A DNA stretch of 7,067 bases from CAZQYC01 sp043746555 (GTDB lineage Bacteria; Pseudomonadota; Gammaproteobacteria; Steroidobacterales; Steroidobacteraceae): contig JAYTQU010000272.1 of assembly GCA_043746555.1 (NCBI GenBank), forward strand, positions 1 to 7,067. The letters are read 5' to 3'. Both the position numbers and the translations under genes were made by a program. Under the pieces are notes generated by a model. The model was not told the DNA's origin. It made no database searches and saw only the letters and a list, made by a program, of their open reading frames with translations. Numbering within the stretch: the stretch's first letter is position 1; each line of letters opens with the position of its first letter. Shown here one piece after another: positions 1 to 5,623 of the stretch.

Positions 1-589
1 TCAGACGGAACAGGCGCACGACTCCGATTCGAGATAAGAAGCCATACATTCTGAACGCCGTACGTGTTCGTTTAGCGTTTCCTTCCGGCGACGAATACAC
101 CGATTCGTGGCCCGAATCCACAAACACCAATCCCGCAATCGCGTCGCGATGATCGCGGGCAAATAGCCGGATGAGTAATCCGCCGTGTGAGTACCCCACT
201 AACAGGTATGGCGGCGGCACCTGTGCGTGAACTAAGACTGCATGCAGGTCAGCGGCGCGTTCTTCAAGTGTTCGAGGCAATGACGCAGGATCGCTCCAAC
301 CTAAACCCGCGCGATCATAGGTGCAAACAGTGGTCAATTCCGCCAGCTTGTCTTGGATCGCCCACCATATATGCGATGCGGCACCGGAGCCATTCTCGAC
401 GATCACGGTCGGACTGCCAGCTCCTTTTCGTAGTAGGTGCAGTCTTCGTCCGCCCACATCGATCATTTCGCCAGTGGGAGGACAACGTATCGCGTCGCGA
501 GCTGCGCCAATCCGTTCGTAAATGTGACCAGTGAGTAAAGCGATCACTATGCAGGTTGAGATAGCGATCCACAGCCAATGAATGGTCAT
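1..589 (-). CDS. Membrane-anchored alpha/beta hydrolase, 3' end cut by window edge
   Basis: An open frame runs from ATG at 589 to the left edge (196 codons, no stop), so the C-terminus is missing. Residues 4-20 are hydrophobic (WLWIAISTCIVIALL) and look like an uncleaved signal anchor or signal peptide. The alpha/beta hydrolase fold follows: strand VIVENGSGA (62-70) supplies the oxyanion region, CTYDRAGLGWSD (89-100) is a typical strand-turn of the family, and GYSHGG (132-137) is the nucleophile elbow with Ser134 as predicted nucleophile. The acid may be Asp158 (LVFVDSG), and the catalytic His would lie beyond the edge. A GGAG at 602-599 sits 9 nt before the ATG and supports this start. The substrate is unknown: the fold covers esterases, lipases, epoxide hydrolases and peptidases. 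The gene lies 59 bp downstream of the puuB-like gene on the same strand, so cotranscription is possible. By eye it uses more ATA, TTA, CTA and AGA codons than its neighbours. The family call is firm; the function is not known. Confidence 0.85.
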   Translation of the reverse strand, partial: MTIHWLWIAISTCIVIALLTGHIYERIGAARDAIRCPPTGEMIDVGGRRLHLLRKGAGSPTVIVENGSGAASHIWWAIQDKLAELTTVCTYDRAGLGWSDPASLPRTLEERAADLHAVLVHAQVPPPYLLVGYSHGGLLIRLFARDHRDAIAGLVFVDSGHESVYSSPEGNAKRTRTAFRMYGFLSRIGVVRLFRL

Positions 590-598
590 TCTTTGCTG

Positions 599-602
599 CT
601 CC
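599..602 (-). promoter_or_regulatory. Ribosome binding site of the alpha/beta hydrolase
   Basis: GGAG on the minus strand, 9 nt before the ATG at 589. It fixes the start in an AT/GC-mixed stretch where a different frame (635-315) also has an ATG. The gene can therefore be translated independently of the upstream oxidase. Confidence 0.55.
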
Positions 603-648
603 GCGGCGGTTCAACTGCTTCAATACAAAAGTCACTTAATATTGTGCG

Positions 649-1965
649 TTAAAGCAAATCTCGCAATCGGTACCACAGCATTCCAAGCACCAATGCCGGC
701 ATGCGCAATAGCCGCCCGCCCGGAAAATTGCGATGCTTGATCTTGCCGAATAGATCGAAGCGTTCTGCTTGTCCGGCAATGCCTTCTGCTGCGAGTTTTC
801 CCGCCATCCCCGCGACGGTCACGCCGTGCCCGGAAAATCCCTGTAAGTAATAGACATTGTTACCGATGCGTCCGAAATCCGGCGCGCGATTCATGGTGAT
901 GTCGAGCATGCCGCCCCAGGCGTAATCGATTTTCACAGCGGATAGCTGCGGAAATACGCGAAGCATGCGTGCACGCGTTGCATGCGCGGTGTCGAACACA
1001 TCGCGACCGGAGTAGCTGACGCGTCCGCCGAATAGCAAGCGATGATCGGCGGAGCGGCGAAAATAATCGAGGACGAAGTTGGTATCGGTGACTGCGCTAT
1101 TGTCGCGAATGAGTTCGCGCGCGCGAGTTTCGCCGAGCGGTTCGGTGGCAACGATATACGTTCCCACCGGCATGATGCGCGAACGAATGCGCGGTTCCAG
1201 TTCGCCGAGATAGGTGTTGCCGCACAACACGACGTGTGCAGCGTGAACTTCGCCCGATTCAGTGCGCACAATCGCAGTTGACCCTTTGGAAAGTGAAATC
1301 GCTTTCGAGTGTTCAAACAGTTGAGCGCCGGCTCGCGCAGCAGCATTGGCCAACCCCAGTGTGTACTTAAGCGGATTCAAATGGCCGCCATTACTGTCAT
1401 GTAGGCCGGCGCAATATCGTTGCGTTGCAAGCAGTGATTGCAGCGCATCCAGATGAATGACCCGCGTGCTTTGATAGCCGTAATGCGATTGCAGTTGTTC
1501 ATGCCAAGCGATGAGCGCGTTCCGATTCCGCGGCTTAATTGCGACTTGCAGTTGTCCGCGCTGCCAGTCGCAATCGATTGAGTGGCGTGCAATCAAGTCG
1601 CGAAGCAGCTGCACGGCGTCAACGCTAACGTCCCACATCCGCTTCGCGTCGGCGACGCCCACTAGCGAGTCCAATGTCGATTGCTCGCAGCCAAAACCGG
1701 GAATGATTTGCCCTCCATTGCGACCGGAGGCTCCGAAGCCGATGTGTTCGGATTCGAGAAGCACCACGCGGTACCCGCGTTCCGCCAGATGCAGTGCCGT
1801 CGAGCAACCTGCAATGCCACCACCCACCACGCACACATCGGTCGTTACCGCTCCCGCTAACGACCGATAGGCCTCGCGCGAGGGCACCGATGCTTCGTAA
1901 TAACCCAGAGGATGGCTCGGCGCGAAGCGGTCAATTGGCATATGGTGGCTGGAGGGTGGAAGCAT
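649..1965 (-). CDS. puuB: Gamma-glutamylputrescine oxidase-type FAD-dependent oxidoreductase (PuuB/PauB family)
   Basis: A 438-residue flavoenzyme of the DAO/GlyA-type amine oxidase family, predicted cytoplasmic. It is expected to oxidise gamma-glutamylputrescine (or its spermidine analogue) with O2 to the gamma-glutamyl aldehyde, ammonia and H2O2. The N-terminal Rossmann motif is VVGGGIAG (46-53) with the ribose-binding acid Glu71 at the end of the second strand. GFGASGRNGG (76-85) is the flavin-contact motif typical of PuuB/OrdL proteins. GGHLNPL (193-199), GNTYLG (249-254), LLFGGRVSYSGRD (310-322) and QGFSGHGVT (375-383) follow in the same order as in E. coli PuuB, and the C-terminal FPGGRLLRMP also matches. 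ATG at 1965 gives about 10 extra N-terminal residues relative to E. coli; an in-frame ATG at 1941 (MPIDRF) is an alternative. Neither has a clear Shine-Dalgarno. It is divergent from puuD-puuA, whose products act before and after it in the pathway. Related PauB enzymes of pseudomonads differ in polyamine preference, so the exact substrate is inferred. Confidence 0.9.
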   Translation of the reverse strand: MLPPSSHHMPIDRFAPSHPLGYYEASVPSREAYRSLAGAVTTDVCVVGGGIAGCSTALHLAERGYRVVLLESEHIGFGASGRNGGQIIPGFGCEQSTLDSLVGVADAKRMWDVSVDAVQLLRDLIARHSIDCDWQRGQLQVAIKPRNRNALIAWHEQLQSHYGYQSTRVIHLDALQSLLATQRYCAGLHDSNGGHLNPLKYTLGLANAAARAGAQLFEHSKAISLSKGSTAIVRTESGEVHAAHVVLCGNTYLGELEPRIRSRIMPVGTYIVATEPLGETRARELIRDNSAVTDTNFVLDYFRRSADHRLLFGGRVSYSGRDVFDTAHATRARMLRVFPQLSAVKIDYAWGGMLDITMNRAPDFGRIGNNVYYLQGFSGHGVTVAGMAGKLAAEGIAGQAERFDLFGKIKHRNFPGGRLLRMPALVLGMLWYRLRDLL

Positions 1966-1980
1966 AATCAGTTATATTTT
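1966..1980 (-). promoter_or_regulatory. AT-rich site before puuB: possible -10 box or PuuR-like operator
   Basis: Directly before the puuB ATG the minus strand reads AAAATATAACTGATT. TATAAC (1976-1971) matches five of six bases of a -10 box, and its end lies only 5 nt from the ATG, so a transcript starting there would be leaderless or nearly so. No convincing -35 box is seen at 16-18 bp. The first nine bases also equal the start of the PuuR recognition sequence of E. coli as I remember it (AAAATATAATGAACA), followed by an imperfect TGA. No puuR gene is visible here. An AT-rich stretch can match both patterns by chance, so this is tentative. Confidence 0.25.
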
Positions 1981-2005
1981 CTGAACGAATATCAAAGATA
2001 CCCTT

Positions 2006-2066
2006 GGCGGGTCCGGTTGCAGACTTAATCGGCCTCAAACGATACGCAGTCGGCGGGTCCGGTTGC
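2006..2066 (+). repeat. 15-bp perfect direct repeat in the divergent promoter region
   Basis: GGCGGGTCCGGTTGC occurs at 2006-2020 and again at 2052-2066, 46 bp from start to start. Each copy is preceded by GATAC, 4 bp before the first copy (1997-2001) and 6 bp before the second (2041-2045). The two copies lie between the starts of divergent catabolic genes, which fits paired binding sites for a regulator. A local duplication with no function is the alternative. The repeat itself is certain, its role is not. Confidence 0.8.
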
Positions 2067-2202
2067 GAGTCCTGCAATTTTAGCCATTTCGGGCTTTATC
2101 TACGGACACAACCAGAACTCTGTGGTCAAATATCGCACCCCTGGAGTCATATGGAAGCCCGGTCGCCGCACTTTCTCCGGTAACCGATGGTTAAAGATTG
2201 TC

Positions 2203-2970
2203 ATGTCAGTTCTCAAGCCTCTAATTGGAATTCCCGCCGACCGGCGGATGCTGGGTCAGCATCCGTTTCATTGCGTAGGCGAAAAGTACATTACGGCCGT
2301 TGCCGATGGCGCAGGCGCTATCCCCGTGCTGATCCCGTCGCTCGGCGAGGGCCTCGACCTCGACCACATTCTAAGTCGCGTCGACGGTGTGCTGCTAACC
2401 GGCAGTCCGTCGAATGTCGAACCGCACCATTATCAAGGGCCGGCGAGTGCGCCCGGTACCAAACACGATCCGCATCGCGATGCGACTACGCTGCCGATGA
2501 TTCCGCGCGCAGTGAAAGCGGGGTTGCCCATTCTCGCTATCTGTCGCGGCTTCCAAGAAATGAATGTCGCCTTTGGCGGCACGTTGCATCAGAAGCTACA
2601 CGAAGTGCCGGGGTTGAACGATCATCGCGACGACGAGTCGCAACCGCTCGAAGTACAGTACGGACCCGCGCACGAAGTCACGTTAGTTCAAGGTGGACTG
2701 CTGCGCGAATGGGCGCGGGTCGATCGCATCACCGTCAACTCGTTGCACTCGCAAGGCGTGAATGTCTTGGGCAAAGGCTTGGCAGTCGAAGCCAACGCGC
2801 CCGATGGTGTGATCGAAGCTTTTCGCGTTGCCGCTGCGCCGTCGTTTGCCGTGGGCGTGCAGTGGCATCCTGAATGGAATTTTTCCAGTAACGATTTTTC
2901 GCGTGCGTTGTTCGCTGCATTCGGTGCGGCGTGCCAAAAAATTAACCAGCAACGTGCGCACAGGAAGTGA
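2203..2970 (+). CDS. puuD: Gamma-glutamyl-gamma-aminobutyrate hydrolase (PuuD/SpuA, class I amidotransferase-like, peptidase C26)
   Basis: A 255-residue cytoplasmic enzyme, predicted to hydrolyse gamma-glutamyl-GABA to glutamate and GABA, the last step of the gamma-glutamylated putrescine route. The class I glutamine amidotransferase fold is complete: LLTGSPSNVEPHHY (64-77), the nucleophile elbow AICRGFQE with Cys114, GGTLHQKL (125-132), VNSLHSQG (178-185), and VQWHPEW (219-225) carrying the catalytic His222 and Glu224. The length equals E. coli PuuD (254 residues), whose catalytic Cys is also residue 114. ATG at 2203 is chosen because KPLIGIPADRR starts the family's first strand; the frame is open back to GTG 2122, but those 27 residues are rich in Arg and unlike the family. 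The Shine-Dalgarno before 2203 is poor. The stop at 2970 lies 3 bp from the puuA start, so the two are one transcription unit. A Pseudomonas-style name would be spuA. Confidence 0.93.
   Translation: MSVLKPLIGIPADRRMLGQHPFHCVGEKYITAVADGAGAIPVLIPSLGEGLDLDHILSRVDGVLLTGSPSNVEPHHYQGPASAPGTKHDPHRDATTLPMIPRAVKAGLPILAICRGFQEMNVAFGGTLHQKLHEVPGLNDHRDDESQPLEVQYGPAHEVTLVQGGLLREWARVDRITVNSLHSQGVNVLGKGLAVEANAPDGVIEAFRVAAAPSFAVGVQWHPEWNFSSNDFSRALFAAFGAACQKINQQRAHRK
2962..2967 (+). promoter_or_regulatory. Shine-Dalgarno of puuA, inside the end of puuD
   Basis: AGGAAG lies 6 nt before the puuA ATG at 2974 and overlaps the last codons of puuD, whose stop is 2968-2970. This is the best ribosome binding site in the window. 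It suggests that synthetase translation is coupled to that of the hydrolase, or at least strong on its own. Confidence 0.7.
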
Positions 2971-2973
2971 TGT

Positions 2974-4308
2974 ATGAGTAGCATTCAACAGTTTTTAAAA
3001 GAGCGTGGCATTTCCGAAGTCGAGGCCATCATTCCCGACATGGCAGGCGTTGCGCGCGGCAAGCTGATGCCCGCGGAAAAGTTCGTCGAAGAAGAAGGGA
3101 TGCGACTGCCGGAGAGCATTTTTCTACAAACCGTCACCGGCGAATATCCCGACGACGATCGCGCGATTAGTCCGGCGGAAATCGACATCGTACTCAAAGG
3201 CGATCCCAACGCCGCGCGCGTCGTGCCTTGGGCGGCGGAACCCACCGCGCAAGTTATTCACGATAGTTTTTATTCCGACGGTCGGCCCGTAACGATGGCG
3301 CCGCGCTTCGTACTGCAACATGTGCTCGATTTGTACGCGCAACGCGGCTGGAATCCGGTCGTTGCGCCGGAGCTGGAATTCTTTTTGGTCGAACCGAACA
3401 TCGACGCCGACTATCCGTTGAAGCCGCCCGTGGGACGCTCGGGTCGACCCGAGATCGGACGACAAGCGTATTCGATTGCCGCCGTGAATGAATTCGATCC
3501 GTTGTTCGACGATCTCTATGCTTTCTGCGAAGCGCAAGACATTGAGATCGATACATTGATTCACGAAGACGGTGCCGCGCAAATGGAAATCAACTTGCTA
3601 CACGGCAATGCGTTGTCGCTGGCCGATCAAGTATTTCTTTTCAAGCGCACCGCGCGCGAAGCGGCATTGCGCCACAAGATGTACGCCACGTTTATGGCGA
3701 AGCCGATGGCGCGCGAACCGGGCAGTGCGATGCACATTCATCAAAGCATTCTCGACAAGCGTACCGGTCAGAACATTTTTAGCGATGCCAGCGGAAAACC
3801 TTCGACATTGTTCTTCTCGTTCATTGCCGGATTGCAAAAGTACTTGCCGTCGGCCATGTCGTTGTTCGCGCCCAACGTCAATTCCTACCGACGAATCACG
3901 CGTCACTTGGCCGCGCCGATCAACACGCAATGGGGATACGACAATCGCACTGCGGGACTGCGTGTGCCGGTATCCAATCCCGAAAATCGGCGAGTCGAGA
4001 ATCGCGTCGGCGGGGCGGACGCTAATCCGTATCTCGCGCTCGCTGCCTCGTTGGCGTGCGGCTACATGGGAATGGTGGAGGGACTCAAACCCAGCGAACC
4101 CGTCAACGGCAGCGCTTACGATTTACCCTTTACTTTGCCGCGCAATTTAGAAGAATCCCTGCGCTTGCTGCGCGACTGCAAACCGCTGATCGAAATTCTC
4201 GGCGACCGTTTTGTCATGGCGTACACGGCGGTCAAAGAAAGCGAGTACGAAACTTTTTTGCAGGTGATCAGCTCGTGGGAGCGGGAACATTTGTTGCTGA
4301 ACGTATAA
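2974..4308 (+). CDS. puuA: Gamma-glutamylpolyamine synthetase (glutamine synthetase family, PuuA/SpuB type)
   Basis: A 444-residue cytoplasmic ligase, predicted to join glutamate to a polyamine amine with ATP (gamma-glutamylputrescine, or the spermidine analogue), the first committed step. The small N-terminal beta-grasp part contains PDMAGVARGK (21-30), which in GlnA-like proteins contacts the neighbouring active site. The catalytic part has PELEFFL (132-138) with metal ligands Glu133 and Glu135, QMEINL with Glu205, KMYATFMAKP (235-244), SAMHIHQS (251-258) with metal ligand His254, PNVNSYRR (300-307), NRTAGLR (324-330) and RVENRVGGADANPY (340-353). It is shorter than E. coli PuuA (472) and, in the part around Glu205, closer to the SpuB/SpuI type, so putrescine versus spermidine preference is open. 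Operon position directly after puuD and before polyamine transport genes rules against an assimilatory GlnA. Tyr382 sits in a YDLP motif like the GlnA adenylylation loop. Confidence 0.92.
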   Translation: MSSIQQFLKERGISEVEAIIPDMAGVARGKLMPAEKFVEEEGMRLPESIFLQTVTGEYPDDDRAISPAEIDIVLKGDPNAARVVPWAAEPTAQVIHDSFYSDGRPVTMAPRFVLQHVLDLYAQRGWNPVVAPELEFFLVEPNIDADYPLKPPVGRSGRPEIGRQAYSIAAVNEFDPLFDDLYAFCEAQDIEIDTLIHEDGAAQMEINLLHGNALSLADQVFLFKRTAREAALRHKMYATFMAKPMAREPGSAMHIHQSILDKRTGQNIFSDASGKPSTLFFSFIAGLQKYLPSAMSLFAPNVNSYRRITRHLAAPINTQWGYDNRTAGLRVPVSNPENRRVENRVGGADANPYLALAASLACGYMGMVEGLKPSEPVNGSAYDLPFTLPRNLEESLRLLRDCKPLIEILGDRFVMAYTAVKESEYETFLQVISSWEREHLLLNV

Positions 4309-4316
4309 AATTGTCT

Positions 4317-4335
4317 CCGGTTGCCTAGCTGCCGG
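4317..4335 (+). other. Imperfect hairpin just after puuA
   Basis: CCGGTTGCCTAGCTGCCGG can fold with four GC pairs at the base, a T-G wobble, one T-T mismatch, two more GC pairs and a 3-nt loop. It starts 9 bp after the puuA stop. No T-run follows, so it is not a standard Rho-independent terminator. It could stabilise the 3' end of the puuDA message or be incidental. Confidence 0.3.
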
Positions 4336-4342
4336 CGTTCGA

Positions 4343-4371
4343 TTCAAAACATATTGCAGCGACGCTATAAA
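4343..4371 (+). promoter_or_regulatory. Candidate sigma70-type promoter for potF
   Basis: TTCAAA (4343-4348) matches four of six bases of a -35 box, and TATAAA (4366-4371) five of six of a -10 box, with the optimal 17-bp spacer. Transcription would start near 4378 and give a leader of about 93 nt before potF. Its place in the 162-bp gap between the synthetase and the binding protein fits a separate transcription unit for the transporter. This is a consensus match by eye only. Confidence 0.45.
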
Positions 4372-4406
4372 TCTTGCGTGCGTTCGGCTACGCTCACGTC
4401 GAAACG

Positions 4407-4425
4407 CCGCGCCCAATTAGCGCGG
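4407..4425 (+). other. GC hairpin in the potF leader
   Basis: CCGCGC (4407-4412) and GCGCGG (4420-4425) form a perfect 6-bp stem with a 7-nt loop. It lies in the predicted leader between the candidate promoter and the potF start. No T-tract follows. A second dyad, the 10-bp palindrome CGAGATCTCG, occupies 4451-4460, right before the weak GGA at 4462. The role is unknown; leader folding or a regulator site are both possible. Confidence 0.35.
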
Positions 4426-4470
4426 GGAGTTGCGGGCGAGTTGCGGACGTCGAGATCTCGTGGAACCTTA

Positions 4471-4536
4471 ATGATGAACACGCGTAAACTGAGTGTCGTT
4501 GCGGCGGCGCTTACTTTCTGTTTCTTGTCCGGGTGC
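4471..4536 (+). other. Lipoprotein signal peptide of PotF
   Basis: It encodes residues 1-22: positively charged start (Arg5, Lys6), hydrophobic core VVAAALTFCF, and lipobox L19-S20-G21-C22. Residue +2 after the lipidated Cys is Gly, not Asp, so by the E. coli +2 rule the protein would not be held in the inner membrane by that signal. E. coli PotF instead has a cleaved Sec signal and is soluble in the periplasm. Confidence 0.8.
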
Positions 4537-5601
4537 GGTAAGCGAGAAGCAGCCCCTTCCAACGCGCCGGTCGGCGAAGAGCCGGCGTTGAATCTGTATA
4601 TCTGGAACGACTATTTGGCCGACGACACGATTGCCAATTTCGAAAAGGAAACCGGCATCAAAGTGTCGGCGAGCAATTACGGAAGTAACGAAGAACTCGA
4701 CGCAAAACTCGCGCCCGGAAATTCCGGCTACGACATCGTGGTGCCGTCGGCGTCGTCCTACGAACGCCAGATTAAGTCCGGCTACTATCAAAAACTCAAC
4801 AAGTCGCTGTTGCCGAACCTCAAGAACATGGATCCGGACATTCAAAAGCGTTTGGCGATGCACGACCCGGGCAACGAGTACGCGGTGTTGCATATGTGGG
4901 GCACTACCGGCATCGGTTACAACGTTGAGAAGGTGCAGGCGGCAATGCAGAGTGCGCCGATCGATAGCTGGCATTTGGTGTTCGATCCGAATGTCGCCAA
5001 GAATATTCAGAAGTGCGGCATAGCGGTGCTCGATTCGGCGTCCGAAATGTTCAAGATGGCGCTCGTCTACTTAGGCAAAGACCCGAACAGTCAAGACCCC
5101 AAAGACTTGAACGCAGCAGGCGATGTATTGATGGCGCTTCGTCCATTCGTGCGTTACATCGACACGCAACGCGAGATTACCGATCTCGCCAACGGCGACA
5201 TTTGTGTCGCGGTGGGTTACAGCGGCGACATGGTGCAGGCGCGTAATCGCGCCGTGGAGAATAAAACCGCGCAAAAGATTGCGTACGTCATTCCCAAAGT
5301 AGGCTCGATCATGTGGTTCGATAGCTACCTTATTCCGGTAGACGCTCCGCATCCGAACAACGCGCACGCGTTTATCAACTATATGCTGCGACCCGAAGTC
5401 ATCGCCGCCGTCACCAACAAAGTCCACTATGCAAATGGCAATGTCGCTGCGACATCGAAAGTCGATCCAGCAGTGCTCAACGATCCCGGCGTGTATCCGC
5501 CTGCGGAAATCAAAGCAAAATTGACGCCGGATCTCGCGGACACCGAAGCAACCACACGCCTGATGACGCGCATGTGGCAGCGCTTTATGACCGGCGAGTA
5601 A
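4471..5601 (+). CDS. potF: Polyamine-binding lipoprotein of an ABC transporter (PotF/SpuD/SpuE family)
   Basis: A 376-residue substrate-binding protein that captures putrescine and/or spermidine outside the inner membrane and delivers it to the PotG/PotH/PotI transporter. The N-terminus (MMNTRK, hydrophobic 7-19) ends in a lipobox LSGC, so Cys22 should be lipidated after signal peptidase II cleavage. The mature part follows E. coli PotF along its whole length. Pocket residues by comparison with PotF: Trp45, Asp47, Tyr48, Ser93, Glu192, Tyr250 (Trp244 in PotF), Asp253, Trp282 (Phe276 in PotF), Asp284 and Tyr320. Cys182 and Cys245 match the PotF disulfide pair. Start: ATG 4471 (or 4474) follows a weak GGA and begins the signal peptide; the frame is open back to TTG 4321, but that stretch is basic and overlaps the candidate promoter. 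It lies 162 bp after puuA and 22 bp before potG. Confidence 0.92.
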   Translation: MMNTRKLSVVAAALTFCFLSGCGKREAAPSNAPVGEEPALNLYIWNDYLADDTIANFEKETGIKVSASNYGSNEELDAKLAPGNSGYDIVVPSASSYERQIKSGYYQKLNKSLLPNLKNMDPDIQKRLAMHDPGNEYAVLHMWGTTGIGYNVEKVQAAMQSAPIDSWHLVFDPNVAKNIQKCGIAVLDSASEMFKMALVYLGKDPNSQDPKDLNAAGDVLMALRPFVRYIDTQREITDLANGDICVAVGYSGDMVQARNRAVENKTAQKIAYVIPKVGSIMWFDSYLIPVDAPHPNNAHAFINYMLRPEVIAAVTNKVHYANGNVAATSKVDPAVLNDPGVYPPAEIKAKLTPDLADTEATTRLMTRMWQRFMTGE

Positions 5602-5623
5602 CCGCTCGCGCGTGGCTGCAAGA

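Larger units (their letters stand above)
1966..2202. other. Divergent intergenic region between puuB and puuD
   Basis: A 237-bp stretch without a supported gene, between the start codons of puuB (minus) and puuD (plus). It should hold the promoters for both directions. It contains the AT-rich site beside puuB and the 15-bp direct repeat. I could not find a -35/-10 pair of good quality facing puuD. The puuD frame stays open upstream to a GTG at 2122, but that stretch does not resemble the family N-terminus. Confidence 0.7.

Noticed and set aside
187..534. Plus-strand open frame of 115 codons at the left end
   Set aside because: It lies antisense to the hydrolase, has low-complexity Arg/Ser content and no recognisable motif.
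315..635. Minus-strand open frame of 106 codons overlapping the start of the hydrolase gene
   Set aside because: It is a different frame of the hydrolase gene, rich in Arg and without family features, whereas the frame from 589 gives a clear alpha/beta hydrolase.
2122..2202. Upstream extension of puuD to a GTG at 2122
   Set aside because: The 27 extra residues do not resemble the family, and the protein from ATG 2203 has the usual length.
2187..2873. Plus-strand 228-codon open frame inside puuD
   Set aside because: It is an Arg/Ser-rich shadow in another frame of a gene with an intact catalytic set.
4317..4335. Rho-independent terminator after puuA
   Set aside because: The stem is short and has a mismatch, and no T-run follows it.
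4056..4416. Small open frames on both strands across the puuA-potF junction, as possible extra genes
   Set aside because: They overlap puuA coding sequence, have no recognisable family and no convincing ribosome binding site.
4321..4470. Upstream extension of potF to a TTG at 4321
   Set aside because: It would place a basic 50-residue stretch before a perfect lipoprotein signal peptide and covers the candidate promoter.
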